From Cryptomeria japonica (Eukaryota; Streptophyta; Pinopsida; Cupressales; Cupressaceae), in the NCBI RefSeq assembly GCF_030272615.1, contig NC_081410.1, positions 290,591,957 through 290,655,956 on the forward strand: a stretch of DNA of 64,000 nucleotides. The letters run 5' to 3'. Positions within the stretch are counted from its first letter, which is position 1, and each line of letters begins with the position of its first letter. Of this stretch, positions 47,320 through 57,819 are shown in pieces. Under the pieces are notes generated by a model. The model saw only the letters and a program-made list of their open reading frames with translations, was not told where the DNA came from and searched no databases. Made by a program: the position numbers and the translations under genes.

Positions 47320-49279
47320 TTCTACACATAGTATCTATGTAGGTGTGCAGCATTAATCAACCCTTTAAGAGGAGTGTCATCCATGGAGGATAGGCCATAG
47401 GCACCAGAACTATAAACAGAAGTGATGATGTATGGACCTAACCAATTCAGGCTGAATTTCCCCTTTTGTTTAGGTGGTGCATTAACATTTCTCTGGTTCT
47501 CTTAGAGAACCAAGTCACCTTTCTTAAAGGTTTGAGGTAGCACACTTTGGTTATATTGTTTGGATAGACTTCTGATAAGCTTGAAGATGTTGAAGGGCCA
47601 TTAAACAACGCTCATCCAACAATTCAAGCTTATTTAAATGAAGAGTGCGATAAGAATCATCATCAATAACCCTTTTTAAGGAGACTTGCAAAGAGGGAAT
47701 CTCCAATTCAAGAGGCATAATAGCATCGACACCATCCACGAAGTTGTAGGGTGTCATTCCTATAGTCATATGAACACTCATGCGAGAGGCCCATAATGCA
47801 TAGATTAATTGTAAATACCATGTTGGAAACCAATAACACTAAGAGGGGGGTGAATCAGTGTTATACCAAAATAGAAGATTTTAGCCTTAACAAAACATTT
47901 ATACACCAACGTGTATACTAGTATAAATAAAATTGAAAGAAGTAATGCAACCAATAAGCCAAACACATAAATGAGAAACATAACACACAGATTTATACGT
48001 GAAAAACCTCGATGAGGAAAAACCACGATGGGATTTGTGACCCACAATATCAATTCACTGGCCATATGAAGAGATATTACAATATATAATGGGTCTGCAC
48101 TTGCAGGAAGGCTTTTAGCCTAGAGCACACTGCTCATCACAATAGGAGCCTCATTGACTACATGGCAATCCAGACAACAATCTAGAGAAGTGTGAACTGC
48201 TTAGTATAGCATCTCCTATGCTAGAATACAGTTTTGGTTTAAGCTCTGTCTGTTCCGATCAAAATCCTAAACCTTAGTACTGGAATAACTCTTACAATGA
48301 ATTCCTCACATACATAGTCTCTCTGATATATTTAGCATTATATTACGTCCATATATCCATTCTATATGTCTATCCCTATCCTCTCTCTTTTTGTTGTAAA
48401 AATGATCTAATCAATCTCCCCTATATACCCTATACAAATTTATGCCTTATGTCATCTTACAAGGATATATACAATATCATATTTACATGTTGGCCATAGC
48501 ATAAATGAATAAGCATTAAACCAAGTTACGAATGTTGGATCCAAGATGTGTCAGACTCAAATACCAATGACCTTTACCATACCATGTCAACCTGTATTGC
48601 CAGTGACCAAAGAAATCTTCTATCCTACCAATGACGGTGATGGTGCCAATGTAGAGTCTGTGAAGTACCTGTCGGTACACCATATGAAGCTGGAACCCAA
48701 AATCATGTTTCCATCAATGACAACATAATGAAACCTAACCAATAGAGTGTCAATTGCCAACATACCAATCTTTGCTATGTTTAGTGACTATCTTGCGCAA
48801 GATTTGTTAGATTCTTTCACTTGACCATTAGATTGCGGGTAGTAAGGTGTGGAAAAGTGGTGCTGGATGTGAAATTTCTCAAGAAACTTCTTAACCTCCT
48901 TTTTCTTAAAAGGTGTACCATTATCAAAAACAAGGGTAGCAGGCAAGCCAAATCGAAAAATGATGTTATCCATGTTGAAGCCACAAATCATATTGGTGGT
49001 AATCAATCTTAGAGGGACTGCCTCAACCCACTTCGTGAAGTATTATGTAGCAGTGATAATGAAGATGTGACCTTTAGACAAAGGGGGAGATATATTTCCA
49101 TTGATGTCTAATCCCCAAGCCTGGAGAGGCCATGGAGAGACTTGAATATTGAGCTCCTGCACAAGGGCTCGAATTAGGTTTCTATGTTGTTGACATTGAA
49201 GACACTTTTTGACAAAAGAAAAAGACTCTTTTTTCATCATTTTCCAATAGTACCCCATGTGGATTAGCTTGTGTACCAA
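47320..49279 (-). pseudogene. Gyp3 integrase, split by LTR-S3
   Basis: Minus-strand reading from 49279: zinc finger HKLIHMGYYW...CLQCQQH (H-x3-H, C-x2-C), then the catalytic core WGLDINGN (first Asp), LVFDNGTPF (second Asp) and QSNGQVKES (Glu), with 34-36 residues between the last two. LTR-S3 cuts in after this, at 48767. The rest resumes at 47815: SVHMTIGMTPYNFVDG, VEIPSLQVSL-like segment, a C-terminal module FKKGDLVL...KFSLNWLGPYIITSVY (GPY/F type) and NAAHLHRYYV near 47320. Scattered stops and small shifts disable it. It would join reverse-transcribed DNA to the chromosome. Confidence 0.88.
47821..48762 (-). mobile_element. LTR-S3: solo Copia LTR in the Gyp3 integrase
   Basis: 942 bases from tgttggaaac to attgccaaca, with exact tacca on both sides (47816-47820, 48763-48767). 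Integrase sequence continues on both flanks. Minus orientation is shown by the reversed C-rich end (ctaagaggggggtgaatcag) and reversed acgtgaaaaacc..ggaaaaaccacg block. No internal region, so it is a recombination product. Closest relative in the window is LTR-S2 (shared 'cctagagcacactgctcatcac'). Confidence 0.93.
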
Positions 49280-49299
49280 AGATTTTCCTCCAAAATTCC

Positions 49300-50640
49300 C
49301 ACCTCCAGAGCCTAAATGGGCCTCCTAAAGGGCAAGGGGGATCTCATCTTTTGTTAAACACTGCAAAAGAAGACTATTGTTTGATCTTCTATAAATAATG
49401 TTAGATAGCATAATGTAATGGTTGGCGAACTTCCAAATCTGTGTGCGTGAACTTTTGTTGGCATCATCAGGAAAACTTCTGGTTTTTAAATAATTAAAAA
49501 TGTGTGCAAACCATTCTCCCGAATCGACATGGGAACACATAAGGTTATCAAATTGAGTTTGATTAGATACAACTGGAGATCAGAGGAATTGTACCACAAA
49601 GTGGTATTCATCCTAACCAAAGTCGGGGCCTATAAGGGAAGCAGTGCTTGCCATTGCATCCGCATGATGATTTTCCCTCTGTGAGATGCTATCGATCATG
49701 TAAATAGTGAATTGATTCAGTATGCTCAATATGAAATCCTTATACTAAGACAACTTCAACTGTTTAACACGATAAGCACCAGTCACTTGGTTTACAATAA
49801 GTTTAGAATATCCATGAATATGGATGTTCTTTACTCCCATGGTAATCACGACATGAAGTCCTACTAGTAGGGCCTCGTACTCGGCGATGTTATTGGTACA
49901 ATGGAATTATAAATAGAAATAAAGAGGGACTAGATTTCTTTTAGGTGAGACAAAAACCACACCTACACCTGAGCCAGTTTGATGCCTCTGGCCATCAAAA
50001 AACATGTCCCATATGGAGTCTTGGTCAATAATCAGAACATCCTCATCGGGAAAGAGGTCTATGGTGGGAAAAGACTTGCCTAAGGGAGCGTTGGCTAATT
50101 GATCGGTAATGACCTACCCTTTTATTGAATTTTGAGTTATGAAGTGCGGGTCCATTTCAAAGAGCAGCACCACCCACTTGGCCAGCCTTCCTGAGAGATC
50201 GGACTTTACAAAGAGGTGCCTAAGGATATCATTCTTAGCAATGACTTGTGTTTCTTCATGGAGGATGTAGTGTCTTAGCTTCTGAGTCACGAAGACAAGA
50301 TCTAAGTACTATTTTTCCATAGAAGAATATTAGGTTTCATATTCTATTAAAGTGTGGTTGATGTAATAGACTTCTCTTTCCCGCCCTCCATCATCACGTT
50401 GGAACAATAATGCTACCAAAGCATGAGATGAGGCTAAAATACACAAGAATATCTATTAGACATAGCCGACATGAGGATAGGAGGATTAGCTAGGTAATCC
50501 TTGATGGAATCAAATTCTTTTTGGCATTCTTCATTCCATTTTAAATGGGTGTCTTTCTTCAGTAGTCGTGTAAAAGTTAGGGTACGAACCGATGAATGGC
50601 TTGGATTTTCCCCTACAAGCTATGAAGTTGAGAGATATTC
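49300..50640 (-). pseudogene. Gyp3 RNase H and archaeal-type second RNase H
   Basis: Minus-strand reading from about 50500: RNase H remnants ending in VTQKLRHYILHEETQVIAKN and RLAKWVVLLFEMDPHF, a connecting segment ANAPLGKSFPTIDLFPDEDV, then WDMFFDGQRHQTGSGVGVVF, FHCTNNIAEYEALLVGL and KLIVNQVTGAY, which is the second, archaeal-type RNase H found between RNase H and integrase in Tat-lineage gypsy elements (catalytic Asp in FFDG and Glu in AEYEA visible). Several TAG/TAA stops. Enzymatic role: removal of the RNA strand during reverse transcription. Confidence 0.82.
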
Positions 50641-51500
50641 TTAGGTGGAGGCATGTTCACAATTGCATTGATCTTATATGTTTCTATTTCAATTCCTCAA
50701 CGGGAGACAATGAATCCTAGGATCTTCCCAGCATCAACACCGAAGACACACTTAAGAGGATTCAGTCTCATTTTATACAACTGGAGTCTTTCAAAGACCA
50801 AAAGGATATTTTCAATATGCATTTCTCATGCTAAGGATTTTACCAAGGTATCGTCGACATAGTCTTCTAAAACCTTATGGATGAAATCATGGAATATCAA
50901 GGTCATGGCTCGTTGATAGGTCGCTCATGCATTCTTTAACCCAAATGAAATAACATAGAAAAAGGTTCCCCAAGGGGTTCTGAAAGTGGTTTTATATTGA
51001 TCTTCTCGGTTAATATGTATCTGGTTATAACCTGAGAAGTCATCCATGAATGAGAATAAAGCATACCCTATTATTGAATCCATGATCATATCAATATTTG
51101 GGAGAGGAAAGTCATCCTTAAGGGAGGCTTTGTTCACATCCCAAAAATCAATGCAAATATGGCTCTGATCATTAGGTTTGCTTACCGAGACAATGTTTGA
51201 GATCCAAGGTGAATAGTCAATGGGGCGGATAAAGCCATCTTTTAGAAGCTTCTCTATCTCTATCTTGACTAATAAAGCCACCTTAGGATTCATCTTTCAA
51301 ATCTTTTTCTTCATTGTCTTAGCATCATAACTAAGCACAATGTTGTGTACCACAATGGACTCATCAATATAAGGCATCTCCTCATAAGACCAAGTGAAGA
51401 TATTAGGGAATTGATGTAACAAGTTGGAATACTCTTTGAATTCTACGGAGGATAAGAACTTGCCCACTTTTATGACCTTGTCAGGAGCCTTATCCCTCAT
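50641..51500 (-). pseudogene. Gyp3 reverse transcriptase
   Basis: Minus-strand frame 51293-50925: EIEKLLKDGFIRPIDYSPWI, SNIVSVSKPN, ICIDFWDVNKASLKDDFPLP, FSFMDDFSGYNQI and YKTTFRTPWGTFFYVISFGL, the fingers and palm motifs of gypsy reverse transcriptase. After a TAG the palm continues with VLEDYVDDTLVK; the catalytic YVDD is at 50850-50861. Upstream, 51500-51297 carries the acidic YIDESIVVHNIVLSYDAKTM segment that precedes reverse transcriptase in this group. Full motif order is present, interrupted by several stops. Confidence 0.9.
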
Positions 51501-51704
51501 GATGACATTAGTAGTTTCTCAACTAAGGAGCACACTACGGTCTTCTAGATGACGAAGAGATATTTATTCTCCATTGTGAGATAGAGGTGGCCCCTGCAAA
51601 ACAAATTCACCAAAGTATGCCTAAGAATTCAAACAATATGGGAATCAATGTTTATGATGGTAAGAAGGAAACCCATCGTATGCACCTAAAAATTCCTTCA
51701 AGGA

Positions 51705-53594
51705 TTATTCCAAAGGGAAAAGATCCAAGGGAATCTCATTAGGTGATACACCAGGGTCGATGAGTTCTAGATGAACAATATTTAAAGGAAGGGGATCGAT
51801 TGAAATCATGTTAATAGCTAACGATGGCTTCACCTTTCGACCCGTATGACAATATCCAACTCTAGTGTTGTGGTGATGAGGCTCGAGCTCCAAAAGAGTC
51901 TGAATGCATTGTTTATTAGGTCCACAACCCTTTCCATCATACCAAAGTTGAGACACAAGCTTGTTTCTAGGACCATAGATGTTTTGTAATTCTTGGAATG
52001 ATGGTGGTTTCATATAGAAAAGGTGATTGACATTATAAGAATCACTTGGCTTTATAGATGCATAATCATATTTCATAGCCGAGGTGAATAGAATATTAGG
52101 AAAGCTTAGATGGACGAGTTCTACTTTGTACTCACCAACATGAGAGTCAATAAAATCCAAAGAACCCCAATCATCACCCAAACATGCATTGAATTTTGAA
52201 GGTGATTTAGTTGGGGAAGGTTTTTCAAGTGTAGGCTCCAACATCTTCACCTTAGGAGTATCTTCCTTTGGGGATTTTTCTTTCGAATAATCCTGCTTCT
52301 TAGGTGATCTCTCCTTTTTAAAAATTTCCTTAGTGACTTCTTCCTTCTTACGCTATTCCTTTTTAGGGGATGAGAAAGAAGTAGAATTTGTGATCAAAGA
52401 AGATAAAGTGGGTACATAATTTTGGAATAAAATTGTAACAGAAGCCTGAATGACTACAGCTATTTGACATAACTGTATAGCCTCAAGATCAGCCTTAATT
52501 GTGACAACCTGGTTAGTATCCATGAATCTCATAGACCCATGAAGTGTAGATGAAACAACTCCCAAAGTGTGCAGCCATGATCTACCTAGAAGAAGATTGT
52601 ATGATAAAGGGTCTGGCATAATGTGCACTAGGGTTGGAATAGTGACTGGTCCAACCTTCAAGGACAGTATGATAGTCCAACCTTCAAGGATAGTATGACA
52701 GTCCCCATAGAAGTCTAACCACTATTATCAAAACCTCAAATGAAAAAGGAGGATGTGGCCAAATAATTTGGGTCCACCTTGATCTTTGGTAACAAGTCTA
52801 AACCACAAACATTCAATGTTGAACATATATCAACAAGCATTCATATAATACCAACACCATTTACATGAACAATGATCATTAATAGATCTATTAAATTCCT
52901 CACTTTGGGAGGCAGGAGTTCATGTAGATAAAGGTTAATATTTGATGAATATGCATGAATATGATCCATCAACGCATTCACATTAGCTAGTCTCATAGAG
53001 GAAGGTAGAAAAATATTTTGCAAAGCTTCATGTAGCATACCTTAATACATCAGGGTAGTCTGAAGAAAACCCCAAAGTAAGATCTTAGCTAGAGTAATCT
53101 TAAGTTGCTCGATAAGATCATAATCATTTCATCACTTGTCCGCCGAAAAAGGTGTCTTAGGAAGGACAAGTTGAGAAGGAGGTAGAGAAGTTTGAGGCCA
53201 TTTCAAAACTTGTTTGTTATTCTAAGTGTTATATGTGTGAGGAATAGTATTATAGGATGGTTTCTTGGATTGCCTGAATCTAGTGTATAAATTAGAAGCT
53301 TCTCCTTTGAAATGTTTTCCACTAATGGTCTTAACTCTCTTTAGGAGATGGACTTGCCACTATCACATGGATATAAGGTCTCTTAGGACTTTATGGGGTC
53401 GTGGAGACAATAATGACATTCACAGACCCTTCATTTTTGCATGAGGATGTCATGGAGGATGACTCACCCTTTACATCTCTTTTAGGAGAATGTGCTTCAA
53501 GGAAGTCATCCAGGACTTCATCCAACATATCACAATCATCCTTCAAGAATGCCTTGTCAAAGGCATCAAACTCCAAAAGGAAAAGATCCAACAT
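51705..53594 (-). pseudogene. Gyp3 N-terminal protein, protease and G-patch-like segment
   Basis: From 53594: a short acidic protein (MLDLFLLEFDAFDKAFLKDD, then MLDEVLDDFLEAHSPKRD) related to the first protein of Gyp4; then SMRLANVNALMDHIHAYSSN; then protease, whose active site is mutated (MLVDICSTLNVCGLDLL where Gyp4 has VDNGSG), followed by LKVGPVTIPTLVHIMPDPLS, YNLLLGRSWLHTLGVVSSTL (52661-52353). After a gap comes LGDDWGSLDFIDSHVGEYKV and WYDGKGCGPNKQ, the counterpart of the Gyp4 G-patch-like segment (52250-51705). The region before protease is only about 750 bases, against 1.8 kb in Gyp4, and no zinc knuckle was seen. Confidence 0.78.
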
Positions 53595-53621
53595 TTGGCA
53601 TTCACATCGGGTTCAGAAAAA

Positions 53622-54768
53622 TGTAGGGGAGGATATTTGCCCCCCTCCAAAATGATAAACCTTAGAAGGAAAATCCATCTGCTGCTACCTCTTCTAACAC
53701 AAGCTAAGATGAGCCAGGGGAACTATGCTAACTAAAATGCATAAGTATAACATAAAAATGATAAATATATAAAATTTAAATTCATAGAATAGCACACTAT
53801 CAAATGCAAGTTATACCTTTCAGATGGGAAAATTTTGGGTTATGGGCGCTAGCGCGGGGTGCAGACACCAACACAGTGCACTGTAGTCCATATGGCCCAT
53901 GGACAACAAAAGACCAAACAGAAGCTTGTGTGAATTCTCTACATGCAGAATCTGTACATCACCTACACACACTGAGATGGGGAAAATTATTAGGGTTGTA
54001 TAGGGACCTACCTCACTCAGACCCCCATTTAGGTGTTTCCACTACCACAAATAGCTAGATAGATAGATTGGAAAACTAAATTGGAACTTAGTAAATTGGA
54101 AAGTAAATGCAAATGGAAACTAAACTTCATTTAAAAGAAGCTAACTCCTATTGCATGCAATAAATATTGGAATATTAGAATAATGGAATATTGGAAATAA
54201 ATATTTAACAATGCAAAGGACTCATTGCATGTAAAAGAGATTGGTAAGAGAGAGAGAGAGGGAGCATGAAGCCAAACCGCTCATATTTGGATTTGTGAGC
54301 GTGATGAAGCCGACTTGATCACTTTGTTGGTAAGAAGCCACCACAAGATGATTGTAGCTTGATAATGGTAGAGTGTATGTCCAAGAGAATGAAGAGAGAA
54401 GTGAGATATCAAGAGCACAATGAGAGCCAAGAGCCAAGAACCCAAAATTGGGAACCCTTCAAAATGGGCTAGGAAGGGTTCTTAAACTGAAAGGGGTGTG
54501 GAGAGACGTTACAAAACAATGCAAGCCAAAGGACACACATCGGCCAGCTTCTAACTATTTTCTAGATTCAAGATTTGACCATATTTTCAAGATGTTAGCG
54601 CGGCGCACGAACAACCCTACGTTGCGTTGAAGTCCATCAAAAAGTAGGACCAAAGGATATTTCAAGGAATTTCAAGGCACCTTGTCTTTTGACCCCACAA
54701 TGCCAAAATAACATAATTTTGATCATGGATTCATCATAAATGCAGTAGGCACATTTTAGGACACTACA
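53622..54768 (-). repeat. Gyp3 right LTR (5' LTR)
   Basis: 1147 bases, tgtaggggagg to ggacactaca. It contains the gggcgctagcgcggggtgc GC-rich patch near 53847. On its own strand it is followed by ttttctgaacccgatgtgaa (53601-53621), the primer-side sequence shared with Gyp2 and Gyp4. Confidence 0.88.
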
Positions 54769-54773
54769 AAAAG

Positions 54774-55173
54774 GTAGTTGTAGCATTAAGTAGAGAAAGA
54801 TCATCTACATTGGTTACTCCTTGACTTCTTCAACAACCAGCTAGTTGGTAAGAGTCTTGCTCCTTGTTGCAAGCTTCATCATAACACCACTTTATTAGTA
54901 CAGACCTACAAAATACATTAGCACATGCAAACAACTACACTTCCCAAATCATCTTGAAACAAAAAAAAATCAACACATGCACATTTAATAGATAATTACA
55001 TAGCTTATGCATTAGTATCATGAATTATTTCAAGGTTAAACTTAAGCCCAAAATGTAATAGTTTCTAAGGAAATAGCATAGTAAATAGTGAAATCACAGT
55101 ATCAAATTCTAAAGTGTCATCATGAACAGCATAATAAATCCTTAGAAAAAAGGACTATAATCTTGTCTCATCA
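54774..55173 (-). repeat. LTR-S1, right part
   Basis: The portion of the solo LTR on the right of Gyp3; non-coding, ends ctcatca before atgat. Confidence 0.75.
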
Positions 55174-55178
55174 ATGAT

Positions 55179-55558
55179 ATTGGCAAAAGGCATTGGAATC
55201 AAAGGCATGTGACAAAGGCTTAGTTGTGTCAATTGGTTTAATAGGGTGAATTTTCAGCACATTCCTTTGTAACAATTGTGTCATAATACTAAGCAAAGAT
55301 TCATTAAGAGGAGTGAATTCTTTTCTAAAGTATTTGGACAAATGAGGCACACCTGCTATTGCAACTGCTACTTGAATGTTGTTGTTGTCATTGAACTTGA
55401 TGAATCCCTTATTCGGTTTGAACTTTGCAAAAGGTTTTTGAGCACTTTCAATTTTATTATTCAGAGCCACTGAAGATGATTGTTCCAATTGACTCACGAT
55501 CAGGTGATAATTGTGAATTACTGTGCACAACTAGGTAAAGCAAGTAATCTCAGAAAAG
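55179..55558 (-). pseudogene. Gyp2 Gag C-terminal part
   Basis: Reads LLFSEITCFT-stop-LCTVIHNYHLIVSQLEQ..., then KPFAKFKPNKG, EFTPLNESLLSIMTQLLQRN, LKIHPIKPIDTTKPLSHAFD and SNAFCQYH, the start of a C-x2-H zinc knuckle that is completed at 11436 by HHQPGHDTKKC. The typical Gag-to-protease transition of plant gypsy elements. Interrupted on one side by LTR-S1 and on the other by Del1. Confidence 0.82.
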
Positions 55559-55563
55559 AGAAG

Positions 55564-56976
55564 TGGTGTGCTTTGTGAAGTGTACCTGTACCTGCAAACA
55601 TAATGCACTCAATAAATTATTATAAGCAATGGTTAGTAAATTGAAACAATGAAAGACAAAACCATAGCTAACCAAATTATTGCCTCCTAGTAAATGTGAG
55701 TATGAAAAATGCTCTCAGATCTGATTATGTATACTCCAGTGACTTGACTACACTTAGATGGAGGATTTGAATGATGAAGATGCATGACCTAGCAAGAATA
55801 GCATGAATAGACTGAAAGGAAGTTTGTATGATCTAAAAAGGCAACTCGTATGAATATCTAAACTAGAGCCGGATAGAGATGAAGTTTCCTGAAGATTAAG
55901 AGGCCAAAAGTGATGATTTTGGCCCCACGGTGGGCGCCAAAATGTTGTGCTCTGTGAAGTGTACATGTACCTGCAAACACAATACACTCAATAAATCATT
56001 ACAAGCATGGTTAGAAGATTTAGTAAAACCATAGCTAATTGACTTATTGCCTCCTAGTAAATACGAGTATGAATTTTTCTCTCATATCTTATTATGCAAA
56101 TTCCAGTGACTTGACTACACTTAGATGGAGGATTTGAATGAAGAAAATGCATGATCTAGCAATGATAGCATGATTAAGCTATATGAGTTCATGATTGATC
56201 TAGAAAATGAACTAAGATTAAGATACAATTAAGCTAAGATTGAGCATGATAATATTGCTAAGAATGATAAACTAGAAGCTAGATGCCTATAATAACAATG
56301 CATAAGATGAGAATGAGATGGGATGAAATAATGATATGAAATTGGGATCCATATTGCTCAAAATGAGGTCTATTTATAGGATTTTCCAAGGCTAGGGGTG
56401 ATGTGGCAAGAATCAATGGTCAAGATTGATCTGAAGATATCAATGGTTAAATTGGAGGAGGATGGCAAAGGGGGTTGGATTAAAGGGAACATCTGTCATC
56501 TCTATGGTGACAAGTGTCAAGAGGATTCTAGAAGGAGTTGGATGAAAGCGAACACTTAGTGACAAGTGTCACAAAGGTTCTAGAAAATGTTGGATGAAAG
56601 GGGACAAGGTGGTAGGTAGAATGGGTTAGGTTTAGGAATGGTTAGGTTTAGGAGTGGTAGAAGTTAGGAGAATTTGAATTTAAAAATTCAAATAATATGA
56701 AAAGGATAATTAATCTCAACAACTCATAAATTTGATTTGGTTTAATCAATTAAAGATTAGAAGAAATGATTTGATGGGGGGAATTAATTAATTAGAATTA
56801 ATTAATTGAAGGGGTGAAATGAACCTATTAAATAAATCCTTAGATTTATTAATAAGTATATGAAGGGGGGAATTTAATCAAATTGCTTAGTGAATTCAAT
56901 TAAATTGGGAAGGAGGGATTAATTAAATAATTGCTTATTCAATTAATTATCTTCAGACCATTTTTAGGTGTATACA
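55564..56976 (-). mobile_element. Del1: internally deleted LTR element with tRNA-Lys primer site
   Basis: Starts tggtgtgctttgtg and ends ggtgtataca, with exact agaag on both sides (55559-55563, 56977-56981); the Gyp2 gag frame (RDKLL / FSEIT) continues across it. The right LTR is 55943-56976 (1034 bases). The left end (55564 to about 55830) matches only the first 270 bases of that LTR, then sequence jumps to the primer side. The primer-binding site (55921-55939) reads tggcgcccaccgtggggcc on the minus strand, complementary to the tRNA-Lys 3' end. A minus-strand TATA (ctataaatag) lies at 56369-56379. It has no genes. Confidence 0.88.
55921..55939 (-). other. Del1 primer-binding site, tRNA-Lys
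   Basis: Minus strand tggcgcccaccgtggggcc directly inside the right LTR (four bases away). Plant cytosolic tRNA-Lys ends ..gccccacggtgggcg-CCA, from memory, which matches. Confidence 0.85.
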
Positions 56977-56981
56977 AGAAG

Positions 56982-57571
56982 TTTATCCCTAATATCTTTT
57001 TGCAAATTAGAAATGAAAATTCTTTGAATATCTTGATTAGGCATAGGAGAATTAATTTGAGAATACAAATGTTTATATCTACCAATAAAATAAGTCACTT
57101 TTTCTTTAACACCTTGCTTACAATGCATCAAATCAGTCAAAGTAATCTTAGGACCCATATTATTGTGAAATTGTTGAATGAAAGCATTAGCCAATTGTTA
57201 AAAATAAGTAATAGAATAAGGAGGAAAAGAACAATACCATTGCAAAGATTTATCCCTAAGTGTCTAGTAAATAATTTAACCTACAATCTTTGGTCATGAG
57301 AAAAGTCACTACACAAAGTTTGGAATGTTTTAGGATGAGTCAAGGGATCACATTTTCTATTATAAAGCTCCAATTGAGGGACTTCGACATATTTAGGAGG
57401 GACAACTCGGACAATGTCATTGGATAATGGGCTCACTACATCAAATTTGGGCACATTACACTTAGATTGATTCATGGAAGCCATTTGTTGTTGTAAGGAA
57501 GACATTGTTTGGGCTAGATTATTGATGGTAGCTTCAATGGAATAATGAAAATTGGACATGTTGGATTGAGA
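56982..57571 (-). pseudogene. Gyp2 Gag core
   Basis: Minus strand from 57571: SQSNMSNFHYSIEATINNLA, QTMSSLQQQMASMN (coiled coil), VVPPKYVEVPQLELYNRKCD, PLTHPKTFQTLCSDFSHDQR, then after a break ANAFIQQFHNNMGPKITLTD, LMHCKQGVKEKVTYFIGRYK and IQRIFISNLQKDIRDKLL. This is the retrotransposon Gag domain (the FQTLC..F.HD and F...L..LKQG.-.V..F..R pattern). Broken by Del1 on one side and LINE1 on the other. Confidence 0.85.
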
Positions 57572-57819
57572 AGGAGGGGTAACATTGTTTTGATTAAGTA
57601 AAAGTAGGTATTTGAAAGGTACCCGAACCTTGTACAAGCCAAGAGATCATAAGAACATGAAAGAAACATTCCTAGACACTTTGCAAAATAGAAAGGTCCC
57701 ACACAAACAAACAGGGATCAACTTACATAACATAAAAAACCAAAAATAGACAATGAAAGGACAACACCATGACAGTAAAAAGACAGAACCTAGAACCCCT
57801 ACAGAAATAGAGACATAGA

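Larger units (their letters stand above)
12280..54768 (-). mobile_element. Gyp3: Tat-lineage gypsy element with antisense PMD gene
   Basis: Starts tgtattgaagg (12280) and ends ggacactaca (54768), with exact aaaag on both sides (12275-12279, 54769-54773). The left LTR is split by LTR-S2 (12280-12578 plus 42796-43810); the right LTR is 53622-54768. On the minus strand the order is acidic N-terminal protein, protease, G-patch-like segment, reverse transcriptase, RNase H, archaeal-type second RNase H, integrase. The second RNase H places it in the Tat lineage (established knowledge). The plus strand between integrase and 3' LTR carries a PMD gene. A gag was not seen: only about 0.75 kb separates the right LTR from the protease region. 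It also holds solo LTR-S3 inside the integrase. Confidence 0.88.
11437..55173 (-). mobile_element. LTR-S1: solo LTR split by Gyp3
   Basis: Inserted in the Gyp2 zinc-knuckle codons: on the minus strand the reading ...CQYH stops at 55174 and resumes as HHQPGHDTKKC at 11436. The inserted DNA starts tgttggcctcc (11437), ends cttgtctcatca (55173) and is flanked by atgat on both sides (11432-11436 and 55174-55178), an exact 5-base duplication. Outside Gyp3 it has 843 plus 400 bases and no coding region, so it is best read as a solo LTR of about 1.24 kb. A minus-strand TATA (ttctataaataat, 12075-12087) and a minus-strand aataaa near 11960 suggest minus orientation. I cannot name its family. Confidence 0.8.
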
